A stretch of 31,659 nucleotides of DNA from Suillus spraguei (taxonomy: Eukaryota > Basidiomycota > Agaricomycetes > Boletales > Suillaceae): assembly GCA_016800925.1 (NCBI GenBank), contig JABCPU010000668.1, positions 1 through 31,659 on the forward strand. The letters run 5' to 3'. Below, piece by piece: positions 9,992 to 19,510 of the stretch; positions within the stretch are counted from its first letter, which is position 1; every line of letters begins with the position of its first letter. The notes below the pieces were generated by a model. The model did no database searches. It saw only the letters and a program-made list of their open reading frames with translations, and was not told where the DNA came from. The translations under genes were made by a program, and so were the position numbers.

Positions 9992-10778
9992 ATGCGCGAA
10001 TGGGGTCAGCTGGTTTTCGAAGGTCTTCTCACCGTCATTTAGGTCCTTTGGATAGGCTGCTCTGACTCCCGAGTGCGGGCCTCTGGCGTCACAGCGTCCA
10101 TGCCTGGCGACATCTTTACACACCAGAACATTGCAAAGTACATATGAACAATTCACTCAACTCTGAGAGTGCGTCATGTTTAATATGCCTACAGCCAATT
10201 TCACAGCTTTGACGACAATGCTAACTCTGTCCCATCCTTTGCTGTCTCGGAAGCGGTCGGCGTTGACCACGGTCAGTCTTTTATTATTCTCGTGATAATG
10301 TTTCGATTGTTCCTCCAACGGATATACACTTTCAACAGTTGTCCTCGTCGGTCACAGAATCTGCGGAGGCGTCCAAGCAGCCGCTGGCGCCGAGCCCAAC
10401 AACCTAATCGAGCGTTGGTCGATCCCCCTCACTGAACTCATTCGAACCCTCGACCTTTCCGGGTTAGATGAGAGTGAGGCGCTGGAAGTTGCCACTGAAG
10501 CTAGCATCAACAAGCAGGTTGAAAATATCTGCAGCTCGGAGCCGATTGTTACTGCATGGGCAGCCGGGAGGAGAGTCTCTGTGCATGGATGGCTGTATGA
10601 TCTTGCTACGGGACGCATCAGAAAGCTCGTCGTGCGATCCCTTCCATATATATGTTCTGTTTTTGATGCATTCAAGAAATACTTTGTTTCCGTCCATCCC
10701 ACTAGTCCTCTCCTACTTACTAATATCTGTTTCTCACTGTTTAAGAAGCTCTATGTCCACTTGAACAAGTATCATTAG
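9992..10778 (+). pseudogene. Beta-class carbonic anhydrase, degenerate or 5'-truncated copy
   Basis: Three in-phase coding blocks, 10043-10137, 10195-10271 and 10339-10778, join through introns of 57 and 67 nt into 203 codons. Beta-carbonic anhydrases interconvert CO2 and bicarbonate using a zinc held by Cys-His-Cys. Block 1 has VLWIGCSDSRV with the first Cys and the Asp-Arg dyad, then PGDIFTHQNIA. Block 2 has NQFHSFDDNANSVPSFAVSE. Block 3 has VLVGHRICGGVQAAAGAEP with the other His and Cys ligands, and ends with HGWLYDLATGR. All zinc ligands are therefore present. The usual Pro after CSDSRV is Arg. Upstream in the same frame, Met-Arg-Glu-Trp from 9992 meets a TAG at 10040, and the normal 5' exon is absent. 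After the usual C-terminus the frame continues about 45 codons to 10778. The locus sits between the two direct repeats. Confidence 0.75.
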
Positions 10779-11009
10779 CTACTCTCAGCGTCCTGTCTCA
10801 ACTTTCATCCAACCAAATTCACTTACGAGTAACTGGTTCCTAGGACTGACCCACGGACACAAGAACCATTTGTCAATTGAGAGCTGAGTACACTGGTGGT
10901 ATTCAACACTCATTTCCTATAGTGAGGGAGCTACTGATTACTCGTATTTGTGACTCGGTAATCTCCCAGCGCCTCTTCGATTCATCCTTAAGGCTACCTC
11001 CCGTTAACG

Positions 11010-11026
11010 TTATAACGGAGTTGTAA
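11010..11026 (+). other. Conserved hairpin upstream of short ORF, copy B
   Basis: The sequence is TTATAAC-GGA-GTTGTAA. Relative to copy A one stem base changes C to T, which would pair as U-G in RNA, and the loop differs. It lies 16 nt upstream of the ATG at 11043. Confidence 0.5.
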
Positions 11027-11042
11027 TTTTAATTTTTCTGCA

Positions 11043-11093
11043 ATGGACGCATTCTCTAATCCGTCGCTGCTGTCAGGTTTTCTGGCACATCTT
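11043..11093 (+). other. Short conserved coding segment MDAFSNPSLLSGFLAHL, copy B (candidate exon)
   Basis: The 17-residue translation is identical to copy A despite four nucleotide differences. It is followed by GCG and then GTTTGT, a possible intron donor. Product unknown. Confidence 0.35.
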
Positions 11094-11479
11094 GCGGTTT
11101 GTGCGCGTGCAGCAATTGCAGCTGGATGTAGAAGTGGTTGCCAGTATTCCGGATGGATAGATTCAAGGCGCTGAATATAGCTGTGCAAACTGCGAAATTA
11201 GCATAGGAGATACATCCAGGGCGGGGGCACGTACGTGGTATGCCAGCTGCCAGTGGTTGGAAAAGTGGGTCCTGGGATCCTAACCAAAATGTAAGTGAAT
11301 TTTGTTCGATGGTGTTTGACCCAAAGTTTCCGTCCAATCGCCGTGCGGTAGACTAGGATGAAGATGTGTTATGTGCACTCAGACCAGCTCTAATAGCGAC
11401 CAGGCGAGATTAGAAGCCACCGGTATGTAAGCGCGATTGCGATGGTCCTGACGAATATCACTCTGCCGTGTTGACATCC

Positions 11480-12380
11480 AAATGATAAGCACTCACTTTC
11501 CAATGTTCAAATATTGTCATGGTAGCATATTATCACCAAGCTTCGCCTTGAAGTTGATGAGATACATGCGGCTGCGTGGGGACACATACTGCTACTTAGC
11601 TACATCAGCCAAATGACTACTTTCTTTTCCTCCCTCTCTTCGAAGCATGTGGACGTTTAACGGGCGCAGCCTGCATTCTTCAACCGGCAGCGAAGGGCGG
11701 CCTTTCAGGAAGACCGTTATACAATCAGTTGTGATGACAGATCAATTAAAAATATACCTCAGTTACATTAGAGCGTGATAGTCAAACGCTAGAGTGGTGA
11801 CGCGCAAGTAACAGGTGTGACGACTCAGCGGCATGGAGGTGGCGTGTGCCATGTTTGACGCGGCATGTGCTGACGTAGGTTGACACGGTATAAGTAAGCG
11901 TGAATGTCTACATAAGTACTAGTACGGAGAATATGTAAAACTGGTGAAAGTGGGGCCTATAGACCGTCGTTCATGTAACGAATATTCAGCGCTGTTTACA
12001 TAAACGTATGATTGTGCCGCGTCACTTACATAATACACCACCCGTCTCAATTCCAATTTTCACCTGCCGACTCGTTGAGGACCGCAGTGTAACGGCGCTA
12101 CAGCCAAATTAGTATCCTTGTCGAAGACACATAGGCTATGTTGAGTTGCACGCAAGTCTCGGACACCTTCTGCAAAGTAATACCAACTCAGGTTTTACAG
12201 TGAACCCACTAACAAACGCATAGCGTACTCGCACAGAAAAATACCTGCTTGCGCCATCAATCCCAAAGATTCCTGATAAGTGTCGAGCTTGCACCTCGAC
12301 CCCTGACAATCCAACAGGCTATACAGTGACTTTGGCTAGGATACTGGACTTGGCTCGCGAACGCCTGTATTAGGGAGTCA
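11480..12380. other. Gene-free stretch
   Basis: No open frame of note on either strand. I see no RNA gene. It lies between repeat copy B and the inverted-repeat element. Confidence 0.5.
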
Positions 12381-12521
12381 TCTGAACTCCCCTATTAAAT
12401 AAAAATGCTAACTTCGGGCAGACTCAATGAGAAATGCAATGTTCGGACAGTGATTTGGCCGACCTGAAAAATGCTAAAGTTCGAACGAACCTATATATGG
12501 GAGCTTTAGGGGAGTCTCAGA
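12381..12521. mobile_element. Small element bounded by inverted repeats (MITE-like)
   Basis: The left end TCTGAACTCCCCTA matches the reverse complement of the right end TAGGGGAGTCTCAGA, with one inserted base (14 of 15). The interior carries three imperfect copies of an AAAATGCTAA-(N)-TTCGGACAG-like motif near 12401, 12433 and 12467. It has no coding capacity and I see no clear target-site duplication. It ends about 170 bp upstream of the NAD(P)-binding protein gene, so it could instead be a structured promoter element. Confidence 0.4.
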
Positions 12522-12693
12522 ATTTCAGACTCGAGAGATATGCTGTGCAGCGCAGGAGTACATAGTACACGTACGTGTTCCGGCATATCACTACGTCATG
12601 TTACGGAGATACTTAAAAGGGGTCCCTTATTTATTAGCAGTATCGTCCTTATCTTCGATTCAACATTCTTATCCACTGTGCTAATCAAGAGTC

Positions 12694-13629
12694 ATGGAAA
12701 ATTATAAAGTTCTCGTTATTGGAGGTTCACGAAACATAGGCTATTACTCTGCCGTCCGGCTTCTAGGTGAAAAAACCCCCTTTTTCCTGACCTACATATC
12801 CTGACATCCCGTGCCAACAGCTCTCGGTGCTACTGTTACATTCCTCCTGCGGTCACCACAAGTCTTCGAGCAGGATGAGACAATCCAAACCTACGTTAAG
12901 GAAGGTAAAGCCCGCCTCATCCAAGGTGACGCACTCGTGAAGAACGATGTTCGCCGGGCATGGTCCGAGGCTCAGGCAGACGACACCAGACCAGTCGACT
13001 TTCTCATCTTCACAGTCGGTGTGTCCCATTCTACTAATTCAAACTAGTCAACATTTTACTTATCTACATACTTATCAGGCGGAACACCCCACTTCTCACT
13101 AACGAAAGGCTTCACCGTCAGCCCACCAAACCTCGTCACCCAATGTCTCGTTAACACCCTTGAGACTCTCCCATCCCCACACCCAAAGATTATAACAATC
13201 TCATCTATAGGCCTCACGCATGCCTCCCACAAATTACTTCCCCTCCCTCTCAAACCACTTTATAGCTATCTCCTACCCGCACCGCACAAAGACAAATGTG
13301 GTGCAGAAGAGCTCATAGCTCATTGTGCTGGGTGGAAGTGGGATGCAAGAGACAGCGCAGGTGATGAGATTCTCGGTGTTAATTGGACGAACCGTGTCCC
13401 CGATGCTGGAGAACTTAAGGGTATCACCGTTATCAGGCCCGCGTTGTTAACTGACGGAGAGTGTCGCGCAGACGTGAAGGGTAAAGGAAGCGAGGCGTAC
13501 AGGGTGAAAGAAGGGGATCTAGAGGGCAGTTGGACGGTTTCGAGGAGGGATGTGGCACATTTTCTCGTGGAGGGTGTGATGAGGCATTGGCAGGAGTGGG
13601 AGGGTAAATGTACAAGTATTGCGTATTGA
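12694..13629 (+). CDS. NAD(P)-binding Rossmann-fold protein (atypical SDR, NmrA-like)
   Basis: Three exons, 12694-12766, 12821-13018 and 13079-13629, give 273 residues with all phases consistent. Introns are 54 and 60 nt, each with a good CAG acceptor. The N-terminus MENYKVLVIGGSRNIGYYSA carries a glycine-rich nucleotide-binding turn (GGSRNIG). It is followed by ALGATVTFLLRSP, the acidic strand GDALVKNDV, the strand DFLIFTVGGTPHF, ITISSIGLTHAS and VIRPALLTDGE. That order is typical of atypical short-chain dehydrogenase relatives in agarics. The classical Tyr-x-x-x-Lys pair is not evident, so it may be a regulator or an enzyme with a divergent active site. Substrate unknown; the protein is probably cytosolic, with no signal peptide or membrane segment. 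The gene looks intact. Confidence 0.85.
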
Positions 13630-14250
13630 TGATCGTTATTTTTTCAGGACGCGAACGTTTCCTACCCTGTAAGCACAGGGTCTATTGTTGATCCAAAGTC
13701 CTACCTTCTCCAAACCTTACTTTATGAGTCATTACTTATTTACTTACTTACCTTAGTATTGCCAGCACTGTGCTATTTAATATTTGACTGATATTCAATG
13801 GAGACTGAACCAGCGAGGGTACTCCAAGTTGAATCCAAGGAAACACAAGGCGAATTCGGATGCATCGATGAGTTGCCCCAGTGCGGAACGTTCTCCTTAT
13901 TTGCCCTTTTTGGAATCATAAACACTTTCAAACAATGATAGTTCTCAACATATTCTGGACCATGAATTTGATCCATCCGTGCTCAAGAAATTGTCGATGA
14001 AGATCATATCTCCCATTCCCAAAGAGTAAAGGCGGTCGGAAACTTGAAATAGCCCAAATTACTTAGTGAGTCCATGTACAAACAAGTGCTTACTAATAAT
14101 TGTGCGCGTCAAGTGTGCTCTTTGTTTAGTATGCTCTTCTGACCACACGATCGTGCTCACTCGACTTGGACCTCAAGGCCTCAAGCTTCAAGGAACTCGG
14201 ACGCATATAATGTGTTAAACTACTTGTACTCTCGGGCACAACACATAATA
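13630..14250. other. Spacer with short frames only
   Basis: The 3' flank of the NAD(P)-binding protein gene. A TTAC-rich stretch near 13725-13755 is the only visible feature. Confidence 0.4.
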
Positions 14251-15990
14251 TGACTTCTGATCCGAGTCTGGCTCTCCTGCAGGCGATAGTGGGAAAGACA
14301 CTAGCACATATAACCAGCCTGAAGTCAGACGCGAGTCGCGTTACTGATAGCGAGGCGGCCCTAGTTTGAAGAACAAGTGCAGCAGTTATCCCTTGCAATT
14401 TGAGAGGAACGCGGCTAGGGCCTGACTCAAGCCCCAAGGCCCGCCCATCGAACATCGAGGAAACCTTTTTAGGACAAGGAGTTCGTCGAAGAACCTGCGC
14501 CCGAATTCTCCATGCCCTTTGCACAGACGGCCATCGGCTGCAAGATGGTGAAGGCTACTACCTTCCTCAACTCTCTTTTCCCAACGACGAGAAAACACAC
14601 GAGCATCATGTCAGGAAACACTACTGGAGATCACACTGTAGGGTAGTCGACCGCAGCGGTACCCACGGCGGCTTCCACAAATACCGACATCAAGGTTTTT
14701 GCAAGTGCGAACACTGCCATAGTCATGGGGATCGACAATGTCTTAGACGTCTTCGTCCTCACTTAATTTGACCGAGGCCAAAGTGCATGTCCCACTCATA
14801 CTCAATAACGCATCGTTTCGTGAGATCCACTGAGACCCTTCTTGCGTCAAGTTGAAGAAAAGCTCGGTACTGAGTTGATCCCAAACTCTCTGTCATGGAC
14901 ACGTCCAATGGTTTTATCACAGCAGACATCTACAACGAGGCGACGGGTAACTCCTTGCACTTGTTGCTAACAACGTGACTGTCCAGCGTTCTCTGATCAT
15001 TGTGATTTCTTTCTGTCTCGCGATGCATGCACGTCGAACTTTCAGGCCGTCCTCAATTTTGACATCGAGACACGAAGGCATTCTTTCAATACAAGCGCCT
15101 AGACTCTACCACCTACAAGGAACTTTGGAGCAAACTCGCGCATGGATCAGGACCATGAGAGTTCAGGTAGCGGAGGAGGAAAGCATAACCCTTATCTAAC
15201 TCGCAAACCTGACGGCGCGAGCTTGTTGAAGGGAGGGAGGTCCTTTTGGCAGGGCAAAGGGTGTACGTCGACCGACCATCTCCTTTGCGTCATTTGCAGT
15301 CAGAATAACCCCCCCCAATGGCGAACGTCTTATCTAGTCTTCACTTCGACTTGTAGCCACGGTTTCTTGCACACACCGGTGCTCTTCAAACCTATTAATG
15401 GCTGATGTAATTTTGGCGACCAGCATTAATTCGTGGGCTTGTACTCACTTCTAGTTGAATGAAGTCAGAGTAGACAAAAGCAACTGAGGCCGCCTTTAGT
15501 TGTGCATGTTTGGTTCACATCCAACCCAGGGCGTCTAGTAATCAGCATCAATGTTCACCTCGATCTCGAACTGCCCTTTCTCGACATATGTGGACAATCT
15601 AACGACATCGCAGACTCTATCCACGGGCATCTAACTAAGGTTACCTCGAAGCTCTCCGGATATCATGCGCTCAAATCAAGTCGGCCAGAACCTCGTTTTA
15701 TGTGACTGGTGCTCTCAGCTGAACTCTCGGTCTCTCCCTGCCGCCACTTTCGCATACCACCCTGTCGTTCACGTACTCTCTCAAGGTGTTTGCCTTCTCT
15801 CCTCACAACGTGTCAGCTGTGTACTAGCCCCAGGATAAGAAAAAGCGATCACCTCTATGTACATCATCCCGCTGCTTTCAACGCTCGCGGTACCCTGCAG
15901 CTTCCTATATCGAGGTAGACGCTCCCGTTGGTGCACGGATTTTGAAGTGTCATGCAAAGGGTTACAAGGACAGGGGATCATTACGGTGTT
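14251..15990 (+). pseudogene. Fossil coding pieces of an unrecognised protein
   Basis: Protein-like blocks appear in order on the plus strand but in changing frames. They include MTSDPSLALLQAIVGKTLAH and SDASRVTDSEAALV (from 14251), and MPFAQTAIGCKMVKATTFLN (about 14512). STAAVPTAASTNTDIKVFAS continues into ANTAIVMGIDNVLDVFVLT (about 14646-14765, after a TAG). LTEAKVHVPLILNNASF follows (about 14768-14820), then MDTSNGFITADIYNEATGNS (14894), CDFFLSRDACTSNFQAVLNF (about 15000) and LPFLDICGQSNDIADSIHGH (about 15570). The blocks are separated by stops and frame changes. I do not recognise the family. A decayed gene is more likely than a living one, because several junctions leave no room for an intron. 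Confidence 0.35.
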
Positions 15991-17467
15991 TTCTCATTAG
16001 CAGCCTATGCGGTCGACAGAATGTATGAGCGAGTGATCCCTTTTTATCACATTTCCATCCGAGGGCTTTCGAATGACAAGTCAGCGTACGTGGCGGTGTT
16101 CTAATACATCTTATGCTCAGTTTTGTCACCCTTAGACTCATGAACAGGAGAACGGTTTCTAATACGACGAGAAAGAGACCTGATGGAACATCTGCATCAT
16201 TGCAAGTGAATAGAAGAGACTATGTCCACTAAAAGCGGGTGATGCACATTGCAGTCTTACTTGCGACAAGGGCTATGACATGGTTTGAGCGTTTATTAAG
16301 AACGAATTAAGAATAAAGCTTGCCGTGGCGGACCTTTCTATTATACAGCTGCAGGCCCTGTACGTACGCTCCTTTTACTTGTTCCACAACGCTTCCGCTA
16401 ACTCAATGCTTGCTCGTCAGTATGGCATATTAAACCTATTAGACTGCCTGATGACGAAATTGAATGAGCGAGCGCTTGCGTAGACGCCTGCCTTTGTTGG
16501 AGGTTCGGACCAAGTCATATTATAGCCAACTTTAGGCGATGGCGGATAGGCAGAATGAACGGGACGCCCGAGCGCTCGTGCATGCTCGCCCTATCGATCA
16601 TGCAACAGTCCCAGTGTACAGGTGAAGGATAAATTAGCCAAGTCTATTTCTGCGATACTCAATCAAAGCTGTCGAGCAGAGCTGTGATGTGTTATAAATC
16701 ACGCGTTCGTTATGGACGAGATCTGGCCATGAAATGTCATTCATAAATAATTTGGTGAGCGCGCTCGTCTTGAACGCATTGCTCATCTCTAGCTCGAAAA
16801 CATGCAGCACCTGCAACTGTCAGGTGTCAAATTGCTCAAAGGGGTTAGATTGGTGGTATGTGGCATCTTGACATGATCACGACACTGATGTAGAAGGAGT
16901 CCAGTACTTACTACGAGATGGTAGTCTTGGAAGCAATGGTCGCACAACCTTATATTTGGCGTGGAACATTGCCAATTTCACTACTTCGGCGACACAACAC
17001 CTCCGGGCAGAGGCGGCGCACATGATAACGGGGGCATTTCATTTTGTGAATACATAGTATCACGTCAGGGTGTTTATCCGAAGAAGATCAGGGCGAGTAT
17101 GGTACCTTTGTAGAGGAATGGCAACCGCGGGCTATATGGAAAGTGTTCCTTCGTGTCCGATATCATCGCGACATCTAGATTCTAGACTGGCAGAAGACGC
17201 AGCGCGAACTATGGTTGCAATGACCACTTCAGGCGAAGGTTTACTGCTGCCGACTAAAAGGCATTTGACACTGACAGTCTCGAGCTGCCGCCAGTAATGT
17301 GTTACATGCCTTTCATCGAGCGTTGCAGGAACAGAATTTGTTGATCAGACTCTAAAGACACTCGTTCGATGGGCCAAAGGAATGAGTTATAGTGTTACGA
17401 CAGATGATCCAAGAAAGTTTTACATAAAAAGTACATAAAAAACAATGTCCCAATCAGATTCTTGAAC
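15991..17467. other. Long stretch without a recognised gene
   Basis: Only short frames. A plus-strand piece near 17065-17215 (GEYGTFVEEWQPRAIWKVFL in one frame) looks faintly protein-like but meets a stop within about 15 codons. I see no repeat or RNA gene. Confidence 0.4.
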
Positions 17468-19023
17468 CTAACTCTGCGAAATAGCCTTGATCATCTCCGA
17501 TCCAATAGCGCTCGCCTCTTCAAACCTGCTCTCAAAAAATGACGCAGTCTCCAAGAAGCGCCGCTTATACAACTCCAAGCTTCCAAATGACACACACTGA
17601 CTCCACCCACGAGCAGCGATCACGAATTCGAGGTCGTCAGAGCGGTGGGTGACGTCGTAGACCGCTGAACGAATAGCCGAGTCCAGCCGATCCGGGGAAC
17701 GAAAGAGGTACTCCGCGACACCGATCCACATCCTAAATATGGGAGTTGCTGCGAGGTCGAGGTGGTCGAAAGGCTGAATCTGGAGGTGGGCCCAACAGTC
17801 GACCATGGCGAGGAGTGCAAGGTGGGAGTTGGATGGGGGCGTCCCTGTTGGACTCCCGTTTAACTTTGGGTTACCGCCGATGGTGAACTGATCGAGGACA
17901 TCCTCGGTTAGGAATATTGGTGCACGCTCTGCTTCGACTGTGGCGAATACTTGTTCACGTGCCTTGTAGACGCGAGTGCGGAGACCTTGCTCGTCGCCGG
18001 CGAGCATGAGTTTGAAGAGGGCAGTTGCAGATGAAGTGTATTGGTCGATCTGAATTCGGGCGGAGGGGTTGAGAATGGCGAGGCCAGCATAAACGTGCCA
18101 CTTGTTCGCGTAAATGCGAAGCATGATGTTTACTTTGACGGTTTCAATACCGCCAACGTATTGGCCCTGTTCCCAGGGATAGGCGCGCTGGCTTGCCCAG
18201 GCGGTGCCCATGCTGTGGATGAGTCAGAAGTGAAGTGAGGGACGGAATGATTGGCCGTACGTTAGGAAGGCAGCGTGTGTAACTGCTTGAACATTGGCGG
18301 TAACGAGGTCGTGGTCTTCGTATGTCAAATATACGAAGCGTGAGCCAAAGCAGCGGAAGATGCTTTCGACTAGATGAAGAGAGGAGTCTGGAGCGCGGTG
18401 TTGTATGAGAACCTGTCAAAGATAAGAGGATGAGGAATAACGATAAGGTAGGAGGAAACGGCAATCACCAGGGGTTGACCCTCTGGGGAAACGGTGGGAC
18501 CGTGGAGGGAATGAAGGGAGACGATGTGTACGTCCGGAGGAAGGTAATTTTCAAAAGCGTGTTTCTCGGGTGCTTTAACTGAAGTCTGACCGGAGACGAT
18601 TGCGCCAACCTTGGTTGCTATATATAACAAGTTCGCACGAAGGACAGGTTAAGAGGAAGGGATGGGAAGACGTACAAGGGCCATACTGTGAGACGACACG
18701 GTCTATATACTCGGCTTCCACGGAGTACATGATGAAGTCGGATATTCTGGAAACAGCGTGTCCATCTGGGTAGACTGTTATGCCAGAGACGCCAGCGTAT
18801 TGGAGCTTCAATGAGTCAAATTTATCGGGAAGATCACAGACGCAGATTCTAGAGGCCAAAAATATGTGAGATGAAGAGATATTGATAAGTAAATGAAGTA
18901 CTTTTTCCAGCCTGCTTTCGAGAGATGGTTGGCATACATGACGCCCATTGCACCCATTCCGATCAAACCGATTGTAGGATGTTCTTCTGCAGGGTCGCTT
19001 GGGGAGATATTAACGCGAACCAT
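17468..19023 (-). CDS. TYR1: Prephenate dehydrogenase (NADP+), tyrosine biosynthesis
   Basis: The enzyme converts prephenate to 4-hydroxyphenylpyruvate with NADP+ in the cytosol, the committed tyrosine branch of the shikimate-derived pathway. Five exons, 19023-18902, 18848-18676, 18617-18469, 18412-18261 and 18212-17468, join in phase into exactly 446 residues, close to the yeast Tyr1 size. Introns are 48-58 nt. The N-terminal Rossmann motif is IGLIGMGAMG (glycines 22, 24, 27). Next come YPDGHAVSRISDFIMYSVEA, GAIVSGQTSVKAPE, VSLHSLHGP (catalytic-region His), VYLTYEDHD and VTHAAFLTMGTAW. The helical dimerisation half has LRIYANKWHVYAGLAILNPS, NSHLALLAMVDCW and DLEFVIAARGW. It ends with SAIGSEMIKAI, as in yeast. 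The start at 19023 is the first ATG before the Rossmann strand. It is intact and transcribed divergently from the Ser-rich gene. Confidence 0.96.
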
Positions 19024-19510
19024 GATGATGGGGAGTGAAAGTGAAGATTGAAGGAATAAAAAGAGGCTACTTGGATACGAAGGGCTATGATCACTAGCGC
19101 GTGGGAGAGGAGGCGATTAGTAGGCTACTAGTAAGTTATCCACTAGCTACTATGAACCATGCAATGGACGAAACACACCGCAGCGCTGAGCACACAGCGT
19201 TAAAGTCTAGGTTAAAGTAGTTTTCTCACGTTGTTAATCACATCCTCGTGTAAACCCTCTTTTTTACTTTTCCGATCAATCTACAACCGAACTAGACCGA
19301 ATCTGCCTCATAACGCTCATAGCGGATCGCCCCCCCGTAATCCTAATTCTAGCTTCAATATCTCAGGCGTCTACTCACATCCTTCCTTTTTTCTAACCAA
19401 CCAACTACTTCGTTCTATGCAATGTGCGTATTCCTTTTACTTCCTTCCTTAATATTCACTAACTACCTCTCAGGCTCATCTCTAGCTCTTCTTGACCGGC
19501 ACATACTATC
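19024..19510. promoter_or_regulatory. Shared divergent promoter region, with likely 5'-UTR intron of the plus-strand gene
   Basis: The 487 bp between the two start codons must carry both promoters. Toward the plus gene, 19424-19473 looks like a 50-nt intron in the leader (donor GTGCGT, CTAAC branch-like site, CAG acceptor). An ATG at 19418 just before this donor would, after splicing, open a short upstream frame overlapping the main start at 19511. No Gcn4-type TGACTC site was noted. Confidence 0.4.

Larger units (their letters stand above)
10895..11479 (+). repeat. Direct repeat copy B (~590 bp unit)
   Basis: This is the second copy of the unit at 8591-9181, same orientation, with start points 2304 bp apart. 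It has small indels relative to copy A. It keeps the hairpin (11010-11026), the short frame (11043-11093) and the motif GGAGATACATCC followed by GGGCACGTACGT. Confidence 0.85.

Noticed and set aside
10352..10702. 116-codon minus-strand frame
   Set aside because: It is antisense to the carbonic anhydrase exons, which have clear family motifs.
8644..11188. Minus-strand frames in the two repeats (8644-8880 and 10994-11188) as a conserved small protein
   Set aside because: The translations resemble each other because the DNA does. In the best-aligned part the substitutions are mostly non-synonymous on this strand but all synonymous on the plus strand.
8590..11479. A complete LTR retrotransposon bounded by the two ~590 bp repeats
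   Set aside because: The internal region is only 1.7 kb. It encodes a carbonic anhydrase relic rather than gag/pol, I see no primer-binding site or polypurine tract, and the copies differ by about 20%. It was kept as direct repeats of unknown origin.
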